From: an uncultured Kiritimatiellota bacterium
GTDB taxonomy: Bacteria; Verrucomicrobiota; Kiritimatiellia; RFP12; UBA1067
Assembly (NCBI GenBank): GCA_934675625.1
Contig: CAKURH010000002.1
Coordinates: 27,512-91,511, forward strand
DNA: 64,000 bases
Direction of reading: 5' to 3'
Positions 33,892 through 42,794 of this stretch are shown piece by piece. Position 1 is the first letter of the stretch. The number at the start of each line of letters is the position of its first letter. Under the pieces are notes generated by a model. The model saw only the letters and a list, made by a program, of their open reading frames with translations, had not been told where the DNA came from and made no database searches. The translations under genes were made by a program, and so were the position numbers.

Positions 33892-35271
33892 TTACTTCGC
33901 CTCGCGCACGATGTCGCGCCCCTCGTAGGCCGGCGGCACGTAGCCGTGCTCCGAGCCCTGCACCCAGACGACCTTCTTGTTGCCGGGAATGTTGTTCCAG
34001 AGCTTCGCGAGCCCCATCGGAGGACAGCAGTAGTCGCCGAGGCCCGCGCGCGTGATGATCGTCAGGCACGTCGCCGGAATCCGCTTCGCGAAGTTCGCCG
34101 CATCGTAGTAGCCCATCGCCTCCGTCCACGGAATGTACCAGCCATCGCTCGAAAGATTGAGCGACTTGTCCTTGCGGAGCTTGCCCGACGTGTACATGTC
34201 GCAGCACCAGGTGATGCCGCTCTCGGCGCGCGTCACGCCCTCGCCGCACCCGGCCGCCCAGATCGTCTGGAGCCCGCCCTGGCTGCCGCCGGACGCGATG
34301 AGGTCGCGGCCGTTCCAGCCCTCGACCGTCTTCAGGTACTGGAGCGCGCGCTTCACGCGCAGCACCATGCCGTTGAAGTAGGCGACCTCGGGGTCCTCGT
34401 TCTGCTTCGCGTCGAAGGCGTAGGAGCAGTCATGCGAGCGGATCTCCCAGCGCAGCGCCTTCGTGTCCGCATTCGTCGCGCCGAACGCGGGGAGCTTCAG
34501 CCCGTGCGCGTTGATGTTGAGCACGATCTCGTGGTCGCGCGCCCAGCCCGGCGCCTCGTGCGTGCAGCGGTCGCCGCTGTAACCGTGCGTCTCCAGCCGC
34601 GCCGGGAACGTCTTCCCCTCGGCGACGGCCGTTGGAACCGAGAGGTAGCCCGTAACCGGACGAAGCCCCGCGCAGCGGATCTCGATCGCGTAGATCTTCG
34701 CCCGCTTGTTCGCGCAGGGAATCTCGATGCGCTCGGCCTTCAGCGGCACGCGGTCGAGGCGCTTGTACTGCCCGTCCCAGAAGGCGTCGAAGTCCGTCGG
34801 CTCCGGATGCGTCGCGAGCGTCTCGATGTCCGCGCCCGCGCCGCCGTCGAAGAAGACCTCCTTCTTCGCGCGCTCGAAGGCGTTCATCGCCTTCTTGCCC
34901 TCCGGCGTGTTGGGGTCGCCCGTGAACTGCTTGCGGTAGCGCTTGCCGGCCTTGTCGACGACCGCCGCGTAGAGGCGCACGAAGCCGGGCTTGTCGATCT
35001 TCGTCGCGTAGGTGAACGGCGTCTTCCCGTCAAAGGGCGCCTTGCCCTGGTCAACCACGCCGTCGTCGCCCGTCCGCCGCCAGTCGAGGAACCACTCGCC
35101 CGCCGCGAGTTCCCCGACGTCCTGCGGCGTCAGCGTGAACGTCATCGTCTCGCCGGCCTTGTAGTCGATCGGCGTCTTGTCCGTCGTGCCCTTGATCCAG
35201 GCCGTGTCGAGCGGCCCTGCGAAAACCTGCGCCGCCACGAGCGCAGCCAACGAGAGAATCAGTCGTTTCAT
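33892..35271 (-). CDS. Secreted acetyl-xylan-esterase-like (CE7/AXE1 family) alpha/beta hydrolase
   Basis: A 459-aa exported hydrolase: signal peptide MKRLILSLAALVAAQVFAG, an N-terminal beta domain to about residue 140, then an AXE1-type hydrolase domain. The catalytic serine lies in GGSQGGL (around residue 328), the acid in GLGDYCCPP and the histidine in SEHGYVPP near the C-terminus. CE7 enzymes remove acetyl groups from xylan, oligosaccharides and some antibiotics. Here it is the first gene of the murD-LysM-ftsW operon, so a cell-wall acetyl substrate is also possible; that is inference. RBS AAGGAAAAC. The stop touches the murD start. Confidence 0.82.
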   Translation of the reverse strand: MKRLILSLAALVAAQVFAGPLDTAWIKGTTDKTPIDYKAGETMTFTLTPQDVGELAAGEWFLDWRRTGDDGVVDQGKAPFDGKTPFTYATKIDKPGFVRLYAAVVDKAGKRYRKQFTGDPNTPEGKKAMNAFERAKKEVFFDGGAGADIETLATHPEPTDFDAFWDGQYKRLDRVPLKAERIEIPCANKRAKIYAIEIRCAGLRPVTGYLSVPTAVAEGKTFPARLETHGYSGDRCTHEAPGWARDHEIVLNINAHGLKLPAFGATNADTKALRWEIRSHDCSYAFDAKQNEDPEVAYFNGMVLRVKRALQYLKTVEGWNGRDLIASGGSQGGLQTIWAAGCGEGVTRAESGITWCCDMYTSGKLRKDKSLNLSSDGWYIPWTEAMGYYDAANFAKRIPATCLTIITRAGLGDYCCPPMGLAKLWNNIPGNKKVVWVQGSEHGYVPPAYEGRDIVREAK

Positions 35272-35314
35272 GTTTTCCTTGTTATCGTGATTTGATGATT
35301 TTCAGATGCCGAAT

Positions 35315-35320
35315 AGTATA
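35315..35320 (-). promoter_or_regulatory. -10 element (TGCTATACT) of the esterase-murD-LysM-ftsW operon
   Basis: The minus strand reads GTGCTATACT and gives a leader of about 37 nt with a normal ribosome site, unlike the leaderless genes nearby. Confidence 0.55.
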
Positions 35321-35398
35321 GCACAGTCCGCCCCGTCTCCGCAATCGCCACGCCCCGTTCTCTGCGCGGCAGTCTGCTTTTCTAACGACGACTTATGC

Positions 35399-35404
35399 TA
35401 TAAT
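35399..35404 (+). promoter_or_regulatory. -10 element (TGCTATAAT) 6 nt before the MFS start codon
   Basis: TATGCTATAATACGCCC precedes ATG 35411 directly. Only six bases separate hexamer and start codon, so the mRNA should be leaderless. It is back-to-back with the esterase promoter about 80 bp away. Confidence 0.7.
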
Positions 35405-35410
35405 ACGCCC

Positions 35411-36667
35411 ATGAAGAAACTCGACTACAAGTGGACGGCGCTCGCTTTGCTGTGGGTTGCCTTTTTCCTCCAGCAGGGCACGCGTCAGCTCTTCGGGCCG
35501 TCCGTGCCGGCGATCTGCGGCTCGCTCGGCATCGACAAGGTGGCGATCGGCGTCGTCGGCACGGTCTTCGCGATGACCTACGGCATCTGCGTGCCGTTCG
35601 CGGGGCTGACGGCCGACCTCCTGAGCCGCAAGTGGATGGTGACGGTTGGCGTGGCCGTCTTCTGCCTCGGCATCTTCCTCTCGGGCTTCGTCGCCTCGGT
35701 GGGGCTCTTGATCGTTACGTACGGCGTCCTGAATGGACTCGGCCAGACGTTCTACTACCCGTCGGCGAGTTCGCTCATTTCGCAGCTCCACAGGGACTCG
35801 CGCGCGACGGCGATGTCGATTCTCCAGCTCGGGCTCTACATCGGCATCGTCGGCTGCGGCGGGCTCGCGGGCTTCCTCGCGGGCAAGGGCGGCGACCACT
35901 GGCGGCTGCCGTTCTGGATCTTCGGCGGCCTCGGCCTCGCGTGGGCCGTCGCGCTCGCGCTCTTCCTGCGCAACACGCAGCCCGCGACCGCCCCGACGGC
36001 CCAAGCCGCTCAAGCAACCTCCAAGCCCCGCATCCGCGAGGCGTGCGCAGCCGTCTTCGCGAAGCCGACGGCGCTCTGCGTCGCGTTGGGCTTGGCGATG
36101 ATGATCTATGTGGACATCGGCTTCAAGAACTGGATGCCGTCGCACCTGCAGGGCTCGTTCCTCGACAGCTGCCCATTCCTGAAGCAGTGGGCGGGGCTTC
36201 ACGCCGTCCTCTGGCACTACCTCGGCGCGATTCTCGGCATCCTGGCCGGCAGCCGCTTCGGCGACCGGGTGGTGAAGGGGCGGCCCGGCATCCGCCTCGA
36301 ACTCGGCATGGTCGGGCTGGGGCTCGCGATTCCGTTCATCGTCTGGATGGCGCTGACGCCGTCGTTTGTCCTCTGCTGCGTCGCGATGTTCGGCTTCGGC
36401 GTCTTTCGCGGCGTCTACGACTCGAACTTCATGGCGTCGTTCTTCGACGTCGTGAACCCGCGCTACCACGCTTCGGGCGTCGGCATCATGATGTGCATCG
36501 CGTTCCTCTTCGGCTCGCTGTCCTCGACGGTGCTGCCGTGGATCGCGAAGGCCCTCGGCGGCAACATGTCGTATTCGATGGCGTCGCTCGCGGGCTTCTA
36601 CCTCGTCGGTGCGCTGATCCTCCTCGTGGCGCGCACGGCGTTCCTGAAGCGCGACCTCGTGTCCTGA
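35411..36667 (+). CDS. Major facilitator superfamily transporter
   Basis: A 418-aa inner-membrane protein with 12 predicted helices and the MFS pattern: GVVGTVFAMTYGICVPFAGLTADLLSRKWMV (the motif A loop DLLSRK) in the first half, YYPSASSLISQLHRDSRATAMSILQLG, and a central loop around residues 190-215. It resembles phosphoglycerate/hexose-phosphate or oxalate/formate-type sugar-acid transporters, but the substrate cannot be assigned. Start ATG 35411 is fixed by the -10 box 6 nt upstream. It is a single-gene unit. Confidence 0.85.
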   Translation: MKKLDYKWTALALLWVAFFLQQGTRQLFGPSVPAICGSLGIDKVAIGVVGTVFAMTYGICVPFAGLTADLLSRKWMVTVGVAVFCLGIFLSGFVASVGLLIVTYGVLNGLGQTFYYPSASSLISQLHRDSRATAMSILQLGLYIGIVGCGGLAGFLAGKGGDHWRLPFWIFGGLGLAWAVALALFLRNTQPATAPTAQAAQATSKPRIREACAAVFAKPTALCVALGLAMMIYVDIGFKNWMPSHLQGSFLDSCPFLKQWAGLHAVLWHYLGAILGILAGSRFGDRVVKGRPGIRLELGMVGLGLAIPFIVWMALTPSFVLCCVAMFGFGVFRGVYDSNFMASFFDVVNPRYHASGVGIMMCIAFLFGSLSSTVLPWIAKALGGNMSYSMASLAGFYLVGALILLVARTAFLKRDLVS

Positions 36668-36737
36668 CCTGAACGAACGGCTTCGCGCCTTGTTCTCAAT
36701 CTCCTCGCCCCCTTACATGCACGCGCGGCAACGGCCT

Positions 36738-36767
36738 TTGCACTTGTGCGAAAATGTATGCTATAAT
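36738..36767 (+). promoter_or_regulatory. Promoter of the TRL-like lipoprotein gene
   Basis: TTGCAC (36738-36743), an 18-nt spacer ending TATGC, and TATAAT (36762-36767). The resulting leader of about 100 nt (36775-36876) is GC-rich and contains no motif I recognise. It ends in a clear ribosome site (AAAAGGAG). Confidence 0.7.
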
Positions 36768-36876
36768 ACAGGCGCTTGGCGGGCTTGACGATCGGCGCCA
36801 GAACACTGCGACGGGTGTCGCGCGTCTGCGCGTTCGACGGACGGCCTCCGAGAAAAACAAAAGGAGAATAAATCAA

Positions 36877-37191
36877 ATGAAGAAACTCATGGCGGTTGCC
36901 GTTCTGGCGGCGTGCGCTTCCGGTTGCGTGATGACTCGCGACAGCAAGATCTGCTCGGCGCTCACGCTCGACGTGAAGAGCCCCGACACTCGCTTCATCG
37001 ACAACAGCGTCAAGCCGGAGAAGATGGGCGTCGCGAAGGCGTCGGGCATCATCTGCTTCTGCGAGGGCGATGCGTCGATCAAGGCCGCGATGGAGAATGG
37101 CGGCATCAAGAAGATCCACCACGTCGACTACAAGGTCAAGAACATCCTCGGCATTGTCGCGGACTTCACGACGATCGTCTACGGCGAATAA
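36877..37191 (+). CDS. Small TRL-like lipoprotein
   Basis: A 104-aa lipoprotein: MKKLMAVAVLAACASGC is a type II signal peptide with lipobox ASGC. The mature part (SVKPEKMGVAKASGIICFCEGDASIKAAMENGGIKKIHHVDYK and so on) matches TRL-like proteins, small secreted proteins with the GDASI..A...G..KI..VDY pattern, of unknown function. It has its own promoter and a strong terminator, so it is a well-expressed monocistronic unit. Confidence 0.8.
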   Translation: MKKLMAVAVLAACASGCVMTRDSKICSALTLDVKSPDTRFIDNSVKPEKMGVAKASGIICFCEGDASIKAAMENGGIKKIHHVDYKVKNILGIVADFTTIVYGE

Positions 37192-37213
37192 GAGAAGCGC
37201 GCACAGCGCCAAT

Positions 37214-37933
37214 CTATGCGGGCCGCAGCGGAACAGACCCCGCTGCGGCCCGCCCGCCTTTTTCACCGAGCCCTCGCGGCGCGGACGCCAATTGCGCGCG
37301 GATCGCGTCCGTCAGCCGCACGGCGGCGGCATGCGGCGAGCCGTGCGCGACCGGCGGCGGAATCGGCGCGGACATCCGAAACGAGAAGACGACGCGCCGC
37401 GATCCCATGTCCCACGGACGCTGCCCCTTCGCGAGAATCCGCCGCGTCAGCGTCTCGCGGATGCAGACGACCGGCGCGCCCGCACGGATCGCGAGCTGGG
37501 CCGCGCCGCGCCGGAGCGGATGCTGCCCCCCGCCCTGCGGCGAGCGCGTCCCCTCGGGGAAGACCAGCACGTTCCATCCCGCCCGCAGGTACGGCGCGGC
37601 GGTCTCCGGCAGGCGCGCGTCGTCCGGCAGCGCGGTCGCGCGGACGATCGCCGTCAGGAACGGGTTGCCCCTGAGCGCGTGCTTGGCGACGTAGAGCGTG
37701 CGCGGCAGGAGCGAGACGATCAGCACCACGTCGATGAGCGTCGGATGGTTCGCGACGATGACCGCGCCGCGCACGGCCTTCGCGGCGGCCCGGTCGGCGA
37801 CGTCGAAGACGAGGTCGGTTCCGCCCGAACGGACGGAATGCGTGACGACCTCGAACCCGTCAGCGACAAGGGCCGCGGCAATCGACTTCCCGATGCCGCG
37901 GCTCGAACCGGTTACGATGACTTTCCGGCTCAC
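37214..37933 (-). CDS. Chimeric gene: FabG (ketoreductase) N-terminus fused to a PlsC-type acyltransferase
   Basis: The 239-aa frame is a hybrid. Residues 1-54 (MSRKVIVTGSSRGIGKSIAA to DVADRAAAKAV) are the start of a 3-oxoacyl-ACP reductase of the aryl-polyene-cluster type, with the TGxxxGIG cofactor loop, but the catalytic Ser-Tyr-Lys part is absent. From residue 55 it becomes a 1-acyl-glycerol-3-phosphate acyltransferase-like protein with NHPTLID (the HX4D motif, His 63 to Asp 68) and VFPEGTRSPQGG near 124, lacking its own N-terminal helix. The junction is near 37771. I infer an internal deletion that joined two genes of a lost cluster. The acyltransferase part may still work. Start GTG 37933, with a weak ribosome site. 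Confidence 0.75.
   Translation of the reverse strand: MSRKVIVTGSSRGIGKSIAAALVADGFEVVTHSVRSGGTDLVFDVADRAAAKAVRGAVIVANHPTLIDVVLIVSLLPRTLYVAKHALRGNPFLTAIVRATALPDDARLPETAAPYLRAGWNVLVFPEGTRSPQGGGQHPLRRGAAQLAIRAGAPVVCIRETLTRRILAKGQRPWDMGSRRVVFSFRMSAPIPPPVAHGSPHAAAVRLTDAIRAQLASAPRGLGEKGGRAAAGSVPLRPA
37218..37262 (+). terminator. Rho-independent terminator after the TRL-like gene
   Basis: A perfect 14-bp stem (GCGGGCCGCAGCGG, 37218-37231, with 37240-37253) is followed by CCGCCTTTTT. It overlaps the last codons of the convergent plsC-like gene. Confidence 0.9.
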
Positions 37934-37990
37934 GGAACTTACTTCTTGGATTTGCGTTGTGTGTTGACTTGGTGAACCAAAACTGCGGTA

Positions 37991-38001
37991 ATTATACCAA
38001 A
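37991..38001 (-). promoter_or_regulatory. Extended -10 promoter (TTTGGTATAAT) for the fabG/plsC chimera
   Basis: The minus strand reads AATTTGGTATAATTACCGC and gives a leader of about 50 nt. It lies just after the stop of the dehydratase gene, so the chimera is not dependent on that gene for expression. Confidence 0.7.
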
Positions 38002-38004
38002 TTT

Positions 38005-38487
38005 TCAGAGCGTCGCGGCGAGGGACGCCAGCGACGTGCCGTCGCCGGGCTGGAACGCCGTCAGCGTCCCGGCGGCGACGACCGCACCGGCGGCGTCGCG
38101 GATCGTGCAGTCGAAGGAGCCGAACTCCTCGTCCTGAAACGTGCAGACCGCGCGCACCCGGTAGCGTTCGCCCGCCCGGAACGCCGCGACCTTCACGTCC
38201 AGCCGCCGCGAGCCGAGCACGAAGCCGACCTGCGGCGCCAGCCCCTTCCGACGGCGCAGAAGCCCCACGCAGAGCGCCATCGTCTGCGCCATGTACTCCA
38301 GCGCGACGCAGGACGGCACGCCGCCCAGCGCCGTCTCGAAGAACGGCGCCTGCGGCGTCACGTCGACAAACGCCTCGACGGCGTTCTCCTCCGTCGGCGG
38401 CCCATACCCCGACAGCAGCACCATCGGCGCGGCCTGCGGTAGCAGGTCGGCCAGCGACACCCGGCCCTCATTCGCCCTCTCGCTCAT
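38005..38487 (-). CDS. 3-hydroxyacyl-ACP dehydratase-like hotdog protein (ApeP-like)
   Basis: A 160-aa single hotdog-fold protein similar to the small dehydratases of aryl polyene and related fatty-acid-like clusters. Recognisable pieces are LLPQAAPMVLLSGYG (the HR/PMVLL substrate loop), PFFETALGGVPSCVALEYMAQTMALCVGLL with the helix after the catalytic position, and GFVLGSRRLDVKVAAF. The usual catalytic His (HxxPM) is replaced here (QAAPM), so activity is uncertain. With the adjacent fabG remnant and acyltransferase it looks like the residue of an aryl-polyene-type cluster. ATG 38487. The HU terminator lies between it and HU, and no promoter is obvious. Confidence 0.75.
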   Translation of the reverse strand: MSERANEGRVSLADLLPQAAPMVLLSGYGPPTEENAVEAFVDVTPQAPFFETALGGVPSCVALEYMAQTMALCVGLLRRRKGLAPQVGFVLGSRRLDVKVAAFRAGERYRVRAVCTFQDEEFGSFDCTIRDAAGAVVAAGTLTAFQPGDGTSLASLAATL

Positions 38488-38507
38488 GCTCTCGTGCGCG
38501 CACCCGC

Positions 38508-38543
38508 AAAAACAGGCGCGGGCTCAGGGAAGCCCGCGCCTGT
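38508..38543 (-). terminator. Rho-independent terminator after HU
   Basis: On the minus strand a perfect 13-bp stem (ACAGGCGCGGGCT with AGCCCGCGCCTGT; arms 38531-38543 and 38512-38524) is followed by TTTTT (38508-38512). Confidence 0.9.
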
Positions 38544-38583
38544 CCAGCGACGCGCATCTGCGCGTTCGCGCGCTTGCGGCGAC

Positions 38584-38895
38584 TTACTTCTTCGGCGGAA
38601 CGAGCGCGTCCTTCGCCGCCTTGGCGAGACGGAACTTCGCGACCTTGCACGCGGGTTTCTTCTTCTCCTCGCCCGTCTGCGGATTGCGAACCATGCGCGC
38701 GCCCTGCTTCTTGATCAGGAGCTTGCCGAGGCCCGGGATGACCCAGCCCTTCTCGTTCTGGCGGGCGCCCTCGTACGCGAGCTCGATGAGCTTCTCGTAA
38801 ACGGCGACGGCCTGCTTCTTGCTGATTTCGCCGGCGTCGGCGAGGGCCTGCATGATGCCGCTCTTCGTGGTCGGGACGGGTTGTTTCTTAGCCAT
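38584..38895 (-). CDS. HU-family DNA-binding protein
   Basis: A 103-aa nucleoid protein of the HU/IHF family. MAKKQPVPTTKSGIMQALADAGEISKKQAVAVYEKLIELAYEGA is the helical dimerisation part. IPGLGKLLIKKQGARMVRNPQTGEEKKKP forms the beta-arm that bends DNA, with the conserved RNPQTGE tip (normally RNPxTGE). Start ATG 38895 follows AAGGATC. The -10 is TATATT in a TTGATATATT context (38963-38968). The roughly 60-nt leader holds a perfect 12-nt palindrome GTCAGTACTGAC (38917-38928), a possible operator. It ends with a clear terminator. Confidence 0.93.
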   Translation of the reverse strand: MAKKQPVPTTKSGIMQALADAGEISKKQAVAVYEKLIELAYEGARQNEKGWVIPGLGKLLIKKQGARMVRNPQTGEEKKKPACKVAKFRLAKAAKDALVPPKK

Positions 38896-39056
38896 GTTTT
38901 CTTGATCCTTTTTTGAGTCAGTACTGACGCACGCAGGAACCGTTCCCACGTGTCCAGTGCGTAATATATCAATATTTTCGGGGGTGCGCAAGGGGGCGGA
39001 CGAAAAAAGTCCAATAAAGACAACGGTCGGCGCACCAAGCGGCGCACGGGATTTGG

Positions 39057-39062
39057 TATAAT
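39057..39062 (+). promoter_or_regulatory. Extended -10 promoter (TTTGGTATAAT), leaderless, for the barrel protein gene
   Basis: ATTTGGTATAATCTCGGCC precedes ATG 39070, leaving 7 nt after the hexamer. Confidence 0.72.
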
Positions 39063-39069
39063 CTCGGCC

Positions 39070-39948
39070 ATGCAGTCCTTCCGTATCAACGCCCGTCCCG
39101 CACCGACGCCGCGCCGCCTCGGCGGCGCGCGGCTTGTCGCCCTCGCCGCGTTCGGCCTTGCGGCCTCCGCCCGCGCCGAAGCCCCGACGAAGGCCGACTC
39201 CGAACTGCGGCCCATCGCCTGGTGCGCGGCCGAGGCCGCCTCCGGGCACATCAGCATCGGCCGCGTCAAGGCGACGCATCCCGTCCAGAACTTCGAGGCC
39301 AAGCTCGGCGCCGAATACGCGCCGCTCGGCTACGCGACGGCCGGCGTCTGGAGCCTCACCGACCTCTCGCGCGCCTACCGCGACAGCCGCAGCCCCTTCT
39401 GGAACGAGGTCGACCCCGTCGTCACGTTCGGCCGCCGGCAGGCGCTCGCCGACGGCTATGCGCTCGACGCCAGCGCCGGCGCGCAGTGGAACGAGATGGT
39501 CGGCTACAAGGGCGACGCGCGGCGCTCCTACGACGAGTGGCAGGTGGCCACCGCCCTGACGACGCCGCTCGCGACGCCCTGGTTCGCGATGCGGAACTTC
39601 TACTGGCCCGTCGCCAAGGCCTCCTTCCGCGTCGGCGTGACGCGGAGCTTCCGGCTGACCGAGAACCTGTCGCTCGCGCCCAACGTCTGGCTCGACGGCG
39701 GCAGCGCGCGCTGGAACCGGCAGCGCTTCGGCTACCGATGCCCGGAGCGGATCGGGCAGGGCGTCAACTCCCTCTCGGCGCGGCTCTTCGCCGTCTACCG
39801 GCTCCACGCGAACGCCGAGCTCTACGGCGGCGCGACGGGCTACTGCGTCACCGACCCCGACGTGCGCGCGGAGCTGAAGGACAATCCGTCCGACGAGGCG
39901 CGGCACCTCTACGTCGTCGTCACCTGCGGCGTGAAGCTCGCGTTCTAG
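39070..39948 (+). CDS. Putative outer-membrane beta-barrel protein, uncharacterised
   Basis: A 292-aa protein with an N-terminal Arg-rich then hydrophobic export signal (LVALAAFGLAASARA, cleavage predicted after residue 38 or so). The mature part is rich in alternating hydrophobic/aromatic strands such as VQNFEAKLGAEYAPLGYATA, FRVGVTRSFRLTENLSLAP and SARLFAVYRLHANAELYGGA, and ends VVVTCGVKLAF with a terminal Phe, the typical sorting signal for a barrel assembled by BAM. I do not recognise a family. Porin-like or structural roles are possible. It is monocistronic with its own leaderless promoter; ftsH follows from a separate promoter. Confidence 0.65.
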   Translation: MQSFRINARPAPTPRRLGGARLVALAAFGLAASARAEAPTKADSELRPIAWCAAEAASGHISIGRVKATHPVQNFEAKLGAEYAPLGYATAGVWSLTDLSRAYRDSRSPFWNEVDPVVTFGRRQALADGYALDASAGAQWNEMVGYKGDARRSYDEWQVATALTTPLATPWFAMRNFYWPVAKASFRVGVTRSFRLTENLSLAPNVWLDGGSARWNRQRFGYRCPERIGQGVNSLSARLFAVYRLHANAELYGGATGYCVTDPDVRAELKDNPSDEARHLYVVVTCGVKLAF

Positions 39949-39972
39949 GCCCAAACGGGGGCGCGTTTTTGG

Positions 39973-39978
39973 TATAAT
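39973..39978 (+). promoter_or_regulatory. Extended -10 promoter (TTTGGTATAAT), leaderless, for the ftsH operon
   Basis: TTTTTGGTATAATTTCCGCCT precedes ATG 39987, with 8 nt after the hexamer. It drives a five-gene operon (ftsH, cdaA, small protein, ftsK, rodZ-like) in which every later start overlaps the previous stop. Confidence 0.75.
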
Positions 39979-39986
39979 TTCCGCCT

Positions 39987-41823
<1,837 letters not shown>

Positions 41824-41831
<8 letters not shown>

Positions 41832-42645
41832 GTGGGTCGACCTGTCGGCGATCGCGCAGATCGCGATCCTCTACCTCGTCATCTACGCGATCCTGAAGCG
41901 CGCGCGCGGCTCGCGCTTCGGGCAGGTCCTCATGGGCGTCGGGCTGCTCGCGGCCGCGCTCACCCTCTTCACGTTCGTCTTCCACTTCGACGTCCTCTCC
42001 GTCATCCTGCGCAGCCTCCTCGTCTACCTCGCGATCTCGACGGTCGTCATCTTCCAGCCGGAGATCCGGCGCGGCCTCAGCCAGGTCGGCGCGTTCGGCT
42101 CGCTCGAGAAGCGCCGCTACCAGCCCGACGGCGGCGCGACGCCGGAGTTCATCGCCGAGTCGATCCTCTATCTCGCCGCGCGCAAGATGGGCGCGCTGAT
42201 CGCCTTCGAGCGCGGCATCAGCCTGCGCAGCTATGAGGAGACGGGCGTGCCGCTCCACGCGACGTTCTCGCGCGAGCTCCTGACCTGCCTCTTCACGCCG
42301 CCCCTGCCGCTCCACGACGGCGGCGTCACGATCCGCGACGGGCGCCTCTCCGCCGCCCACTGCATCTTCCCCGTCTCGAACAACCCCGACCTCATCGTCA
42401 GCGGCATGCGCCACCGCGCGGCCGTCGGCCTCTCGGAGGAGACGGACGCGCTCGTCGTCGTCGTCTCGGAGGAATCGGGGGCCGTGTCCGTCGCCCACAA
42501 CGGGCGGCTCATCCGCTATCCCGGCGACGCCTCGTGCGCGTCGTCGCTCGTGCGCTGGCTCTCGAAGGCCATGTTCCGCGAGCACAAGGCCAGCCGCCTG
42601 CTCGGGAAACTCCAGGACCGCTTCATGAGAGGGGCCCGCAAATGA
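41824..42645 (+). CDS. cdaA: Diadenylate cyclase CdaA (c-di-AMP synthase)
   Basis: The 273-aa protein makes c-di-AMP from two ATP. Three N-terminal membrane helices (IAQIAILYLVIYAIL, VLMGVGLLAAALTLFTFVF, LRSLLVYLAISTVVIF) precede the DAC domain. FQPEIRRGLSQVG, the catalytic LHDGG at about residue 163 and the GMRHRAAVG motif (RHR near 196) are visible. The usual DGA motif reads DGG here. It overlaps ftsH by 8 nt. The following small gene has a CdaR-like membrane helix, the normal neighbour of CdaA. Confidence 0.94.
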
Positions 42646-42794
42646 AACGACTCGAATTCCTGACGGGGAACTGGGGCCTCAAGCTGCTCGCCCTCGTCCT
42701 CGCCATCGTCCTCTACCACGCCGTCAAGCAAAGCTCCGCCGAGGGCGGAGCGCCCGCAACCGCCCATGACCGAACAGCCCTCCAGACTCCCTGA
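42642..42794 (+). CDS. Small CdaR-like single-helix membrane protein (50 aa)
   Basis: ATG 42642 overlaps the cdaA stop (ATGA). The product MKRLEFLTGNWGLKLLALVLAI continues VLYHAVKQSS and then a short Ala/Thr-rich tail. NWGLKLLALVLA is the signature of the membrane anchor of CdaR/YbbR proteins, which regulate CdaA, but the extracytoplasmic YbbR repeats are missing. It also overlaps the ftsK start by 29 bp in another frame. Either a truncated relic or a minimal CdaA partner; the intact start, stop and overlaps favour a translated gene. Confidence 0.65.
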   Translation: MKRLEFLTGNWGLKLLALVLAIVLYHAVKQSSAEGGAPATAHDRTALQTP

